Source: Brevundimonas sp.
GTDB taxonomy: Bacteria; Pseudomonadota; Alphaproteobacteria; Caulobacterales; Caulobacteraceae
Direction: 5' to 3'
Assembly (NCBI GenBank): GCA_003248965.1
Contig: QFQU01000004.1
Coordinates: 124,001-188,000 of the forward strand
Length of the DNA stretch: 64,000 bases
Position 1 is the stretch's first letter. Each line of letters starts with the position of its first letter. The position numbers were made by a program, and so were the translations under genes. Under the pieces are notes generated by a model, which saw nothing but the letters and a program-made list of their open reading frames with translations, was not told the DNA's origin and made no database searches. Positions 40,319 through 50,435 of this stretch are shown piece by piece.

Positions 40319-41569
40319 ATGTCCGTTTCCGCTGCGTCAGTCCCCGCCAAGAAAGAGCCCGGCTTCGTCGAGTTCGTCTGTCTGATCGCCCTGATGATGG
40401 CCCTGAACGCCCTGGCCATCGACTCCATGCTGCCGGCCCTGCCCCACATCGGAGCGGATCTGGGCGTCGCCAACGAAAACGGCCGCCAGTGGGTGGTGAC
40501 CGCCTATCTGCTGGGCTTCGGCGGGGCGCAGTTGATCTACGGACCTCTGGCCGACCGGTTCGGGCGCAAGCCCGTCCTGATGTTCGGCGTCGGCGTCTAT
40601 GTGCTGTTCAGCCTGCTGGCGACCCTGGCGCCGACCTTCGACACCCTGATCGCCGCGCGTGTCGGTCAGGGTCTGGGCAGCGCCTGCACCCGTGTTCTGG
40701 CCGTCTCCATCGTGCGCGACCGCTACGAGGGGCGGACCATGGCGCGGGTCATGTCGTTCAGCTTCCTGGTCTTCCTGGGCGTGCCCATCCTGGCCCCGTC
40801 GCTGGGCCAGCTGATCATGCTGGTCGGCCCCTGGCGCTGGATTTTCGCCGGACTGGGTCTGGTCGGCGTCGGCCTGATCGTCTGGGCGGGCCTTCGCCTG
40901 CCCGAGACGCTGAAGCCCGAGGATCGCCTGCCCATTCAGGTCAAGCGTCTGGCCTCGGCCTATCGGGTCGCGCTGACGGACCGCACCGCCGTCGGCTATA
41001 CGCTGGCCATGACGGCGATCACCGGGGCGCTGTTCGGCTTCATCAACTCGTCCCAGCAAATCTTCGCCGACGTCTTCCACGCGGAGGCGGTGTTTCCGGC
41101 CGTCTTCGCCCTGATCGCGGGCGGTATCGCCGTGGCCTCCCTGGTCAATGCCCGGTTGGTGGTCAAGCTGGGGTCGCGCAAGATTTCCCACACCGCCCTG
41201 ATCGGCTTCACCAGCATCGCCGCCGTTCACGCCGCCGTGGCGATCAGCGGCCATGAATCGATCTGGACCTTTGCGGTGCTGCAGACCCTGACCATGTTCT
41301 GCTTCGGCCTGATCGCGGGCAATTTCGGATCGATGGCGATGGAGACCATGGGCAATATCGCCGGCACCGCCGCCTCGATCCAGGGCTTCGTCTCGACCAT
41401 CGTCGGCTCCCTTCTGGGCTTTGCGGTGGGCCAGCAGTTCAACGGCACGACCGTGCCCATGTCGCTGGGCTTCACCTGTTTCGGCCTGATCGCCCTGGGC
41501 TGCGTCCTGTTCGCCGAACGGGGGCGGCTGTTCCGCGCCCATCATGCGCCGGTTCGCGCCGAGGCTTGA
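40319..41569 (+). CDS. Bcr/CflA-type MFS drug exporter
   Basis: A 416-residue twelve-helix major facilitator. Family signatures are the helix-1 IDSMLPALPHIGADLG, the A-loop motif YGPLADRFGRKPVLMFGVGV, LIAARVGQGLGSACTRVLAV, and FLVFLGVPILAPSLGQLI in helix 5, typical of the 12-TM drug:proton antiporters. It is divergent from amn across 128 bases. Substrate unknown. Confidence 0.93.
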   Translation: MSVSAASVPAKKEPGFVEFVCLIALMMALNALAIDSMLPALPHIGADLGVANENGRQWVVTAYLLGFGGAQLIYGPLADRFGRKPVLMFGVGVYVLFSLLATLAPTFDTLIAARVGQGLGSACTRVLAVSIVRDRYEGRTMARVMSFSFLVFLGVPILAPSLGQLIMLVGPWRWIFAGLGLVGVGLIVWAGLRLPETLKPEDRLPIQVKRLASAYRVALTDRTAVGYTLAMTAITGALFGFINSSQQIFADVFHAEAVFPAVFALIAGGIAVASLVNARLVVKLGSRKISHTALIGFTSIAAVHAAVAISGHESIWTFAVLQTLTMFCFGLIAGNFGSMAMETMGNIAGTAASIQGFVSTIVGSLLGFAVGQQFNGTTVPMSLGFTCFGLIALGCVLFAERGRLFRAHHAPVRAEA

Positions 41570-41630
41570 TCTTTTTCGCGTTTCCGCGCGTTCTCCGGCC
41601 AATCGCAAAGATCAGCTCGGGAATACCTCG

Positions 41631-43583
41631 ATGACGCGCAAAGCGCTCGGCCTCGTCTCCGCCCTCGCCCTCGCTTCGGCCATGGGCCTGTCCGCCTGCT
41701 CCACCCCCACCGGCGGCGCCTCGCTGGCCCCGCCCGCCGTCGCCCCGGCGCCGGGACCCGAAGCGGTGGACGTCCACACCCACGCCCGGCCCGAGATCGC
41801 CCGCGTGGTCGACGTGGCCCTGGACCTGACCGCGAACTTCCAGGCCAAGACCCTGTCGGGCACGGCGACGCTGGACATCCTCGCCGTTCCCGGCGCCAAC
41901 GAGATCGTGCTGGATATCCGCGACCTGGACATTCAGGACGTGCGCGACGCCGCCGGCCAGCCATTGCGCTATGTGGTGGGCGACAACGATCCGATCCTGG
42001 GCCAGCCGCTGACCGTCTATTTCCCGGCCTTCGCCCCCGATGAGCGGCGCAAGATCACTATCCGTTATTCGACCCGCCCCGACGCGGCGGCGCTGCAATG
42101 GTTGAACCCCAGCCAGACGGCGGGCGGTCAGAAGCCCTATCTGTTCAGTCAGGGCCAGGCGATCCTGACTCGCACCTGGGTCCCGACCCAGGACAGCCCC
42201 GGCATCCGCCAGACCTATTCGGCCCGCATCACCGCGCCCGAAGACCTGACCGTGGTCATGAGCGCCGATCATCTGACGCCGAACGGCGAGCCGGCCGCCG
42301 CCGGGATGAAGACCTGGCGCTTCCGCATGAACAATCCGATCCCGCCCTATCTGATCGCCATCGGCGTGGGCGACATCGCCTTTGCGCCGTTCGACGGCCG
42401 CACCGGGGTCTGGACCGAGCCCAGCCGCCTGCGCGCCGCCCAGTGGGAGCTGGAGCCCACCGCCCAGATGGTGACGGCGGCCGAGCGGCTGTACGGCCCC
42501 TATCGCTGGGGCCGCTACGACCTTCTGGTCCTGCCGCCCTCCTTCCCGTTCGGCGGGATGGAGAACCCCAAACTGACCTTCGCCACCCCGACCATCATCG
42601 CCGGAGACCGCTCGCTGGTGTCGCTGGTGGCGCACGAACTGGCCCACTCCTGGTCGGGCAATCTGGTCACGAACGCCACCTGGGACGACTTCTGGTTGAA
42701 CGAGGGTTTCACCGTCTACTTCGAGAACCGGATCATGGAGTCGGTTTATGGCCATGACCGCGCCATGCAGGAGCAGGTGCTGGGCTGGGACAGTCTTCAG
42801 GACACCCTGAAGTCCCTGCCGGCGGCGGACACCCGCCTGCATCTGGACCTGAAAGGCCGCGATCCCGACGACGGCATGAACGACATCGCCTATGAGAAGG
42901 GCGCCCTGTTCCTGCGGACCATCGAACGCACCGTCGGGCGCGATCGGTTCGACGCCTGGCTGCGCGGCTATTTCGACCGCAACGCCTATCGCCCGATGAC
43001 CACGGCCATGTTCCTTCAGGACATCCGCGACAATCTGATCAAGGGCGACGCGGCGCTGGAAAGCCAGTTGCAGATGGACGCCTGGGTCTATCAGCCCGGT
43101 CTGCCGTCCAACGCCGTGGCCCCGGTGTCCCACGCCTTCGAGCCGGTGGACGCGGCCGCCGTCGCCTTCTTCAAGGACAAGGGCCCGGCCTCGGCCATTC
43201 CGTGGTCGGACTGGAACACCCAGCAGCGCCAGCGTTTCCTGGGCTGGCGTCCCGACGGCCTGCGGACGGGGGCCGACTGGCTGACCGACGCCCAGCTGGC
43301 CGATCTGGAACGCACCCTGAATCTGGCGAACGAAGGCAACAGCGAACTGACCTTCGCCTGGCTGCAGATCGCCCTGGCCCACCGCTATCAGCCGTCGGTC
43401 GCCACGGCCGAAAATTTCCTGACCAGCCAGGGCCGTCGCAAATTCGTTCTGCCGCTGTTCCAGACCCTGTGGAACGAGGGCGACTGGGGCCGGTCCAACG
43501 CGCGCCGCATCTACGCCGAGGCCCGGCCGCTGTATCACCCCGTCACCGCCGGTTCGGTCGATGAACTGGTCGGCCGTCCCTGA
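41631..43583 (+). CDS. M1 family aminopeptidase lipoprotein
   Basis: A 650-residue zinc aminopeptidase of the leukotriene-A4-hydrolase-like M1 group. The lipobox AMGLSACS places lipidation at about Cys23. The exopeptidase motif FGGMENPKLTFATP and the zinc site VAHELAHSWSGNLVTNATWD plus FWLNEG are complete. The C-terminal helical domain includes LAHRYQPSVATAENFL. Probably anchored in the periplasm and active on peptides. Confidence 0.95.
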   Translation: MTRKALGLVSALALASAMGLSACSTPTGGASLAPPAVAPAPGPEAVDVHTHARPEIARVVDVALDLTANFQAKTLSGTATLDILAVPGANEIVLDIRDLDIQDVRDAAGQPLRYVVGDNDPILGQPLTVYFPAFAPDERRKITIRYSTRPDAAALQWLNPSQTAGGQKPYLFSQGQAILTRTWVPTQDSPGIRQTYSARITAPEDLTVVMSADHLTPNGEPAAAGMKTWRFRMNNPIPPYLIAIGVGDIAFAPFDGRTGVWTEPSRLRAAQWELEPTAQMVTAAERLYGPYRWGRYDLLVLPPSFPFGGMENPKLTFATPTIIAGDRSLVSLVAHELAHSWSGNLVTNATWDDFWLNEGFTVYFENRIMESVYGHDRAMQEQVLGWDSLQDTLKSLPAADTRLHLDLKGRDPDDGMNDIAYEKGALFLRTIERTVGRDRFDAWLRGYFDRNAYRPMTTAMFLQDIRDNLIKGDAALESQLQMDAWVYQPGLPSNAVAPVSHAFEPVDAAAVAFFKDKGPASAIPWSDWNTQQRQRFLGWRPDGLRTGADWLTDAQLADLERTLNLANEGNSELTFAWLQIALAHRYQPSVATAENFLTSQGRRKFVLPLFQTLWNEGDWGRSNARRIYAEARPLYHPVTAGSVDELVGRP

Positions 43584-43678
43584 CGCAGCGCGCACAGGCG
43601 TGAGCATGCCGATGGATCGCGTTGCGGTGCGGCGCCCCATCGGCTATCCCGCCCTCACTGCATGGACTGGAGTTTCTG

Positions 43679-44656
43679 ATGGCTGATCTGGCCCCCGGCG
43701 TCGTGACCGTTATCGGTGGATCGGGCTTTATCGGATCGCAGGCGGTGCGCGCCCTGGCGCGTCGCGGCTGGCGCATCCGCGTCGCCGTTCGCAATCCGGT
43801 TCTGGCCATCGAGGTCCAGACCGCCGGCGACCCCGGCCAGATCCAGTTCACCCGCTGCGACGTGACCGATCCCGACGATGTCGCCGCCGCCCTGCGCGGC
43901 GCCGATGCGGTGGTCAATCTGGTCGGCGTGCTGCACGACGGACGCGGCAAGCGCGGCTTCGACACGGTTCACGTCCAGGCCGCACAGATCGTGGCCGAGG
44001 CCGCCCGCGCCGCCGGCGTCAAGCGTCTGGTGCAGATGTCGGCCATCGGCGCCGATCCGATGTCCAAATCCGCCTACGGCCGTTCCAAGGCCAAGGCCGA
44101 GGACGCCGTGCGCGCCGTCTATCCCGACGCCGTCATCCTGCGGCCGTCGCTGGTGTTCGGGGCCGACGACGGCTTTTTGAACCGGTTCGCCGCCCTGGCC
44201 GCGATGTCGCCTGTCCTGCCCCTGATCGGCGGCGGCGAAACCCGGTTCCAGCCTGTCTATGTCGGCGATGTCGCCGAGGCGATCGCCCGGGCCGTGACCC
44301 ACGCCGACGCCGCCGGCCGCACCTATGAGCTGGGCGGCCCGCGCGTCTACAGCTTCCGCGAAATCCTGGAGCTGGTAAACCACGAGACGGGCCGCAATCG
44401 CCTTCTGGCGCCTCTGCCCTTCTTCGTCGCCAAGCCTCTGGGCGGCCTGTTGGAACTGACGGGAATCGTGGGCGTGACCCCGCCCCTGACGCGCGATCAG
44501 GTCTTCATGCTGGAGCATGACAACGTCGTCGCCGACGGCGCCGCCACCCTGGCGGACCTGGGCGTCCAGCATCCGAACGGCATGGAGGTGATCGCCGCCT
44601 CCTATCTGTGGAAATACCGCGTCGGCGGACAGTTCGCCGAATCTCCCGCGCTTTGA
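43679..44656 (+). CDS. NDUFA9-like complex I-associated atypical SDR
   Basis: A 325-residue NAD(P)-binding protein of the extended atypical SDR group to which mitochondrial complex I subunit NDUFA9 belongs. The Rossmann loop is VTVIGGSGFIGSQAVRALAR; then VNLVGVLHDGRGKRGFDTVH, KRLVQMSAIGAD, ILRPSLVFGADDGFLNRFAA and FQPVYVGDVAEAIARAV. A start at ATG 43679 follows GGAGTTTCTG. The recQ start overlaps its stop. Confidence 0.9.
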   Translation: MADLAPGVVTVIGGSGFIGSQAVRALARRGWRIRVAVRNPVLAIEVQTAGDPGQIQFTRCDVTDPDDVAAALRGADAVVNLVGVLHDGRGKRGFDTVHVQAAQIVAEAARAAGVKRLVQMSAIGADPMSKSAYGRSKAKAEDAVRAVYPDAVILRPSLVFGADDGFLNRFAALAAMSPVLPLIGGGETRFQPVYVGDVAEAIARAVTHADAAGRTYELGGPRVYSFREILELVNHETGRNRLLAPLPFFVAKPLGGLLELTGIVGVTPPLTRDQVFMLEHDNVVADGAATLADLGVQHPNGMEVIAASYLWKYRVGGQFAESPAL

Positions 44657-46524
44657 GCCTTCAGGCTTCGCAGGTCGAACGCCCGACGCTGGACGACGCC
44701 CGCGCCCTGTTGTCGCGGGTCTGGGGGCATGCCGATTTTCGCGGGCTTCAGGGCCAGGTGGTGGAAACGATTCTGGCCGGCGGCGACGTTCTGGCCGTTC
44801 TGCCGACCGGCGGCGGCAAGAGCGTCTGCTATCAGATTCCCGCTATCCTCCGTCCCGGCCTGGGTCTGGTCGTCTCCCCGCTGATCGCCCTGATGACCGA
44901 CCAGGTCGAGGCGTTGAAACAGCAGGGCGTGGCCGCCGCCCGGCTGGATTCCGGCGTGTCCCTGGACGAGCGATCGGCCATCTGGCGCGCGGCGCGCTCG
45001 GGCGAGCTGGATCTGCTTTACGTCTCGCCCGAAGGTCTGGCGGCGGGGGCCATGATGGATCGTCTGGCCGAACTGCCCCTCAGCCTGATCGCCATCGACG
45101 AGGCCCACTGCGTGTCCCAATGGGGTCACGACTTCCGCCCCGACTATCGCAACCTGGGACTTCTGGCCGAACGGTTTCCCGATACGCCCCGCATCGCGGT
45201 GACGGCGACCGCCGACGCCCGCACCCGCGACGACATCCTGCGCTCGCTCCGGCTGGAGGGGGCGCGGGTCTTCGTCGACAGCTTCGCCCGTCCGAACCTG
45301 CAACTGTCGGCCGCGCGCAAGGAGAACGCCTCGCGCGCCAGGACCGACGCGCGGGTCATCGAACTGGTGCGCGAACGGCGCGGCAAGTCGGGCGTGGTCT
45401 ATTGCGGCAGCCGCGACGGCTGCGACCGCGTGTCCCAGGCCCTGCGCGACGCCGGAACCAACGCCATCGCCTATCACGCCGGCATGGACACGAAAGAGCG
45501 CGACCGGCGGCTGGAACGCTTTCTGGCCGAGGAGGGCGCCGTCATGGTCGCCACCATCGCCTTCGGCATGGGGGTCGACAAGGCCGACGTGCGCTTCGTC
45601 ATCCACGCCGATCCCCCCGGCAGTCTTGAGGCCTATTGGCAGGAGATCGGCCGCGCGGGCCGCGACGGCGAGCCGGCCGAGGGGATCACCCTGTACGGCC
45701 CGTCGGACATCGCCTGGTCTCTGCGTCGTCTGGACGGCCGCCCGATGGCCGAGGAGGTCAAACAGGTCCAGGTCCGCAAGACCCGCCAGCTGTTCGCCAT
45801 GCTGGACGGCGCCGTTTGTCGGCCCCAGGCGGTGCGTCGCTATTTCGGCGAGCAGGACGCAGGCCCTTGCGGCGTCTGCGACGTCTGCGGGGATCCGCCC
45901 CAACTTTATGACGCCACCGTGCCCGCCCAGAAGGCTCTGGCGGCGGTGCAGCGGCTGGGCGGCCGCTTCGGCCGAGGCCGCGTGGTCGATCACCTGACCG
46001 GCCGCACCAAGGACGTCCAGCCGTGGGAACAGGCGCTGTCGACCTGGGGCGTCGGCGCGGACATCTCGCCGAACGGCTGGCGCGACATCGTCGACCACCT
46101 GCTGTTCGAGGGGCTGCTGGCCGAAGATCCCAACGACGGCAAGCCGCTGGTCGGCCTGGGCGATCCCGAGGCCGTGCGCGCGGTCTACAAGGCCGAACGC
46201 CGCATCGAGGTCCGCCGCGCTCCGCCCAGCGCCGCCGCCTCGACCCGCCGCCGCGACCGTTCGGGCGAGGGTCGCAACGCCGCCCTGGAAACGATGGACG
46301 CCGACGTCCGCGCCCGGTTCGAGGCCTTGCGCGCCTGGCGCCGCGACCGGGCATCGGAACAACATGTCCCGCCCTATGTCATCTTTCAGGACAAGACCCT
46401 GCTGGAGATCGCCCACGCCGAACCGGGCGACCTGATCGCCCTGGGCGCCGTTTCCGGCGTCGGCCAGTCCAAGCTGGACCGTTACGGCAAGGGCGTGCTG
46501 GAGACGCTGGCCGCAGTCGGGTGA
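44653..46524 (+). CDS. recQ: ATP-dependent DNA helicase RecQ
   Basis: A 3'-5' DNA helicase in recombination and fork repair. 623 residues from a TTG start overlapping the upstream TGA as TTGA. Helicase motifs: FRGLQGQVVETILAGGDVLA, VLPTGGGKSVCYQIPAIL, LIAIDEAHCVSQWGHDFRPD, and FGMGVDKADVRFVIH with GRAGRDGEP. The zinc-binding cysteines are in CGVCDVCGD, and an HRDC domain ends the protein (YGKGVLETL). An upstream ATG-less extension to 44608 lies inside the neighbour and is unlikely. Confidence 0.94.
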   Translation: MSLQASQVERPTLDDARALLSRVWGHADFRGLQGQVVETILAGGDVLAVLPTGGGKSVCYQIPAILRPGLGLVVSPLIALMTDQVEALKQQGVAAARLDSGVSLDERSAIWRAARSGELDLLYVSPEGLAAGAMMDRLAELPLSLIAIDEAHCVSQWGHDFRPDYRNLGLLAERFPDTPRIAVTATADARTRDDILRSLRLEGARVFVDSFARPNLQLSAARKENASRARTDARVIELVRERRGKSGVVYCGSRDGCDRVSQALRDAGTNAIAYHAGMDTKERDRRLERFLAEEGAVMVATIAFGMGVDKADVRFVIHADPPGSLEAYWQEIGRAGRDGEPAEGITLYGPSDIAWSLRRLDGRPMAEEVKQVQVRKTRQLFAMLDGAVCRPQAVRRYFGEQDAGPCGVCDVCGDPPQLYDATVPAQKALAAVQRLGGRFGRGRVVDHLTGRTKDVQPWEQALSTWGVGADISPNGWRDIVDHLLFEGLLAEDPNDGKPLVGLGDPEAVRAVYKAERRIEVRRAPPSAAASTRRRDRSGEGRNAALETMDADVRARFEALRAWRRDRASEQHVPPYVIFQDKTLLEIAHAEPGDLIALGAVSGVGQSKLDRYGKGVLETLAAVG

Positions 46525-46604
46525 TGACGCCCCATGACGAGGCGCAATTGGCGAGGTTCCGGCACCCTGCTACGCTTGGCTCAAGACGATCAAGGTGACT
46601 GAGT

Positions 46605-48131
46605 ATGAAACGATTTCTGGCGGCGGGCTCGGCCTGTCTGGCGATGGCGAGCGCGGCCCAGGCGCGAGTTCAGGAGCAAGGCCTGCCCCAGGCTGAGACG
46701 GCGGAAGCACCCAAGCCGATGGACCAGCCTCGCGACTGGTCGGCGACCTTGATTCAGGACGCGACAGGCCTGCACGATATCATCGTGGACAGCCATCCGG
46801 GGGCGTACGATCCCCTCAATCCCGCCTTCCGACCTCGGCTGGACCAAGGGCTGGCCGTCGCGCTCGAACGCGCGAAAAGGACGACCGACGCAGGCGGTTG
46901 GTGGTGGGCGCTGCGGGCCTATGTCGCCAGCTTCGAGGACGGCCACGTCGGTATTAACGTCACTCAGCCGGGTTACGGTTTCCCCACGCGCTGGCCCGGT
47001 TTCCTGACCGTCTTTCGCGGCGCCGATCAGGTGGTGGCCGACCGTGACGCGACCGATCCCTCGACCCCGCCGCTGGACGCCCGGCTGATCGACTGCGACG
47101 GCGTGGCCGCCGAAACCCTGGCCGAACAGCGCATCGGCCAATTCCGCGGCCGCTGGTTCCTGGAAGCCCAGCATGTCCTCTTCGGAGACTGGCTGTTCCT
47201 CAGCGCCCAGAACCCATGGATCGACGAAATGCGCCAGTGCCGGTTCGAGGCCGATGGCGCTACCAAGTCCTACACCCTGAACTGGCGGGCCACGCCCGAT
47301 GATCTGGGCGCGCGCCGCGCCCGGCTGATCCAGAGCGCCTCGATCGACTTCGGACTCAAACCTCTCGACGACGGTGGTTTCTGGATTTCGACGCCGTCGT
47401 TCAACGGCGATCCTTCCAGCGAAGCGTACGCCAAGCTGACCACCCTGATCGCCGACATGCAGGCGAGACAGCCGGCTTTGCGCGCGGCCTCCTATGTGGT
47501 GCTTGACCTGCGCCGAAACGGCGGCGGCTCCTCGCACTGGAGCGAACTGATGGCGCAAATCCTGTGGGGCGACGACTGGATGGCCGCTCACTCGGACCAG
47601 ACGGTTCAGGCGGTCGAATGGCGCGCATCGGACGACAACCTGGCCCAGATGTCGAGCTTCCTCGACCAGCTTCGCGCCGCAAACGGCCAGCCCCAGATGA
47701 TCACCTGGGCCGAAAGGGTCGTGACCGGCATGAAGGCGGCGAAGGCTGCGGGCCAGGTCTATTGGCGCGACGCAAACGACGACAGCGCCGCCTCGTCCGC
47801 TGCCCCCCCATCTGTGCCACAACTGATGTCGGGCCGGGTCTACGTTCTCACCGATTCCAGTTGCGGCTCGGCCTGCCTCGACGCCGTGGATCTGTGGAAG
47901 ACCGCAGGCGCCGTCCAGGTCGGGCGCGAGACCTCGGCCGACACCGTCTATATGGATATCCGCAATCCGGTCCTGCCCAGCGGCCTGGCCCAGATCGCCG
48001 TGCCGATGAAGGTCTATCGCGGCCGCGCGCGGGGCAATAACGAACCGCAGCGCCCCGACCGCCTGTTCGAAGGCGACATGGCCGACGATGCAGCCTTGCA
48101 CGCCTGGATCGCGGACCTCGCCGTGCACTAG
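46605..48131 (+). CDS. Exported S41-like peptidase
   Basis: A 508-residue protein with a signal peptide (MKRFLAAGSACLAMASAAQA). The S41 tail-specific protease fold is suggested by VVLDLRRNGGGSSHWSEL and VYVLTDSSCGSACLDAVDLW; the latter holds the likely nucleophile Ser. No PDZ domain is obvious. The substrate is unknown. Codon use is slightly less GC-biased than its neighbours, but there is no other sign of transfer. Confidence 0.82.
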   Translation: MKRFLAAGSACLAMASAAQARVQEQGLPQAETAEAPKPMDQPRDWSATLIQDATGLHDIIVDSHPGAYDPLNPAFRPRLDQGLAVALERAKRTTDAGGWWWALRAYVASFEDGHVGINVTQPGYGFPTRWPGFLTVFRGADQVVADRDATDPSTPPLDARLIDCDGVAAETLAEQRIGQFRGRWFLEAQHVLFGDWLFLSAQNPWIDEMRQCRFEADGATKSYTLNWRATPDDLGARRARLIQSASIDFGLKPLDDGGFWISTPSFNGDPSSEAYAKLTTLIADMQARQPALRAASYVVLDLRRNGGGSSHWSELMAQILWGDDWMAAHSDQTVQAVEWRASDDNLAQMSSFLDQLRAANGQPQMITWAERVVTGMKAAKAAGQVYWRDANDDSAASSAAPPSVPQLMSGRVYVLTDSSCGSACLDAVDLWKTAGAVQVGRETSADTVYMDIRNPVLPSGLAQIAVPMKVYRGRARGNNEPQRPDRLFEGDMADDAALHAWIADLAVH

Positions 48132-48159
48132 GGTCTGTTCGAAACCGCTCTGCCTCAGG

Positions 48160-49080
48160 TCACGTCAAAAACCGTTCCACCACGTTCAGGAAACGGGCGG
48201 GCTGGTCGGTCATGACCTGGTGTTCGGCGCCTTCGATCCGCTCGAACCGGGGCGGATCGGGCAGGGCGGCGAAGCCGTAGCGATACAGGCCCTCCAGCCG
48301 GTTGCGGGGATTGTCGGGATCGGGCGTCCAGCCATAGACGACGGTGACAGGCGCGCGGATGCGGCCCAGACGCGGACGCAGATCGACGGTCAGGGCTTCG
48401 TACAACCCTTGCGCCAGCACACGTCGGTCGCCGCCCTGCAGGTTCAGGCCGCCGAACACCATGTCCCCGGCCAGGCCCAGGTCGCCGCCCATCCCGGCCA
48501 CCTGCGTCTTCAACGCCTGATCGCCGAAAAGCATCAGGGCCTGATAGCCCAGGCGCGCCAGGGGCTCGATCTCGGCGGGTGTGACGCGAGAATCGACCAG
48601 GGCCGGAAAGAAGGGGGCGGAATCCACCACCATGACCCGTCCGACGCGGTCGCCCAGGTCGGAGGCGACGCGCAGGGCGATCTGGCCGCCCAGCGAATGG
48701 CCGACCAAGGCGGGGCGGACCAGCCCCTGATCGCGGATGTAGCGTTCGATCTCGGCCGCCGCCGGGGCCGACAGGGCGCCCTGGGCGTTGGCTTGGGGAT
48801 CGGTGCGGCCGAATCCGCGCAGTGTCACGAGATGGACCCGGTAACGTCCGGCCAGCCGGTCCGCCGTCGGTTTCCAGGCGTCGCCGGTGGAGCCCAGACC
48901 CGGAATGAAGATCACGTCCGGCCCCCGCCCATAGGCGTCGACCAGGATACGGTTGGACTGGAAGGCCGGCTTGACGGCGGTGAAGGGCAGGGCCGGCGGC
49001 GTCTGGGCGCAGGCGGGCAGCGCGCCCCCCAGGGCCAGGGCGACGGACAGGACAAGGGCGGGCGGAAATCGGCTCATCAT
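48160..49080 (-). CDS. Exported alpha/beta hydrolase
   Basis: A 306-residue protein with a signal peptide (SRFPPALVLSVALALGGALP). The alpha/beta-hydrolase core reads VIFIPGLGSTGDAWKPTADR, the nucleophile elbow LVGHSLGGQIALRVA, catalytic Asp near VTVVYGWTPDPDN and the final His in EGAEHQVMTDQPARFL. Two adjacent ATG codons can serve as start. It follows enoyl-CoA hydratase on the same strand after 58 bases. Confidence 0.92.
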   Translation of the reverse strand: MMSRFPPALVLSVALALGGALPACAQTPPALPFTAVKPAFQSNRILVDAYGRGPDVIFIPGLGSTGDAWKPTADRLAGRYRVHLVTLRGFGRTDPQANAQGALSAPAAAEIERYIRDQGLVRPALVGHSLGGQIALRVASDLGDRVGRVMVVDSAPFFPALVDSRVTPAEIEPLARLGYQALMLFGDQALKTQVAGMGGDLGLAGDMVFGGLNLQGGDRRVLAQGLYEALTVDLRPRLGRIRAPVTVVYGWTPDPDNPRNRLEGLYRYGFAALPDPPRFERIEGAEHQVMTDQPARFLNVVERFLT

Positions 49081-49138
49081 CCGCCCCTAACGCCGGATCG
49101 CGGCGATCGGTTGACGCCCTTGCGGCCGCGACCCGGAG

Positions 49139-49927
49139 TCAGCGCCCCTTGAAGTCGGGTTTGCGCTTCTCGACGAAGGCGGCCATGCCCTCCTTCTGGT
49201 CCTCGAAGGCGAACAGGGAGTGGAACAGGCGGCGTTCGAACTGGACGCCTTGGGTCAGAGTCGTCTCCAGCGCGGCGTTGACCATCTCCTTGTTGGCCAT
49301 GACCGCCAGCGGGCTTTGCGAGGCGATCCGGGCGGCGATCTTGCGGGTCTCGTCCAAAAGGGTCTCGTGGGGGAAGACGCGCGAGGCCAGACCGGCGCGC
49401 TCTGCTTCTGCCGCATCCATCATCCGGGCGGTCAGGACCATGTCCATGGCCTTGGACTTGCCGACCAGACGGGTCAGGCGCTGCGAGCCGCCGATGCCGG
49501 GCGCGACCCCCAGATTGATCTCGGGCTGGCCGAACTTCGCCTTCTCCGACGCCACGATGAAGTCGCACAGCATGGCCAGTTCGCAACCGCCGCCCAGGGC
49601 GAAGCCGTTGACGGCGGCGATGATCGGCTTTCTGAATCGGGTGATGCGGTCGTGGCCGAGGGCGAAATAGTTGCCCGTGTACATCTGGGCATAGGTCTGG
49701 TCCGCCATCTCCTTGATGTCGGCGCCGGCTGCGAAGGCCTTTTCGCCCGCGCCGGTCAGGATCAGACAGCGCACGCTGTCGTCCTGTTCGACGCTGTCGA
49801 GAAAGTCCGCGAGGTCCTTGAACAGGGCCGCGTTCAGGGCATTCAACGCCTCGGGCCGGTTCAGGGTGACGACGGCGTAACCGTCGGCGTGGCGTTCGAT
49901 CAGCAGGTTGGCGTAGGCGTCGGCCAT
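49139..49927 (-). CDS. Enoyl-CoA hydratase
   Basis: Hydrates trans-2-enoyl-CoA in beta-oxidation. The 262 residues carry VVTLNRPEALNALNAALFKD, the oxyanion loop FAAGADIKEM, KPIIAAVNGFALGGGCELAM with the first catalytic Glu, and FGQPEINLGVAPGIGGSQRL with the second. In many alphaproteobacteria a close homologue sits between mutM and rpsT-dnaA; here mutM is near but rpsT and dnaA are absent. Confidence 0.95.
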   Translation of the reverse strand: MADAYANLLIERHADGYAVVTLNRPEALNALNAALFKDLADFLDSVEQDDSVRCLILTGAGEKAFAAGADIKEMADQTYAQMYTGNYFALGHDRITRFRKPIIAAVNGFALGGGCELAMLCDFIVASEKAKFGQPEINLGVAPGIGGSQRLTRLVGKSKAMDMVLTARMMDAAEAERAGLASRVFPHETLLDETRKIAARIASQSPLAVMANKEMVNAALETTLTQGVQFERRLFHSLFAFEDQKEGMAAFVEKRKPDFKGR

Positions 49928-49986
49928 GGTCAGTCTCCTTTGGCGACGGTCATACAGGGGCGCGGTCGGGCGATCCAGCGCGCGGT

Positions 49987-50430
49987 CTAGCGACGCGGCA
50001 TCAGGGCCAGGGTCAGGGCGGCGCGCGCCAGTTCGACAACCACGACCATGGCCAGCAACAGATTGGCGGCGATCACCTGGCCGCGCGCGCCCGAAAGGTC
50101 CAGCGTCCAGCCGAAGACCGAGGACAGGGCCAGGACCAGGGCCGAGATCAGGACCAGGCCGACCAGCAGCATCAGGGCGCCGTGACCCGCCTTCAGCGCC
50201 GCCTGCAGCGTCGGCCCGTCGTCCAGCGCCCGCTCGCGACGGCGGAACAGACGCGCGATCAGGCCGGTGGCCGCGGCCTCGGCCACGGCGGCGACGATCA
50301 GGGCCGCCACGAACCACCAGACCAGATCGCTCAGGTCGCCGTCGCGCAGCCCCTGAACGAAGTGGGCGAAATAGGCGCCCCAGACCAGAACGCCGACCAC
50401 CAGACTGATCCAGAGATGGATTTTACGCAT
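49987..50430 (-). CDS. Hypothetical four-helix membrane protein
   Basis: A 147-residue protein starting MRKIHLWISLVVGVLVWGAY, with helices at about residues 5-24, 36-58, 84-106 and 118-140 and a charged loop RLFRRRERALDD. It lies between mutM (5 bases upstream) and enoyl-CoA hydratase, in the same direction. No family recognised. A much longer overlapping frame to 51471 is only a shadow of mutM. Confidence 0.75.
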   Translation of the reverse strand: MRKIHLWISLVVGVLVWGAYFAHFVQGLRDGDLSDLVWWFVAALIVAAVAEAAATGLIARLFRRRERALDDGPTLQAALKAGHGALMLLVGLVLISALVLALSSVFGWTLDLSGARGQVIAANLLLAMVVVVELARAALTLALMPRR

Positions 50431-50435
50431 CGGGG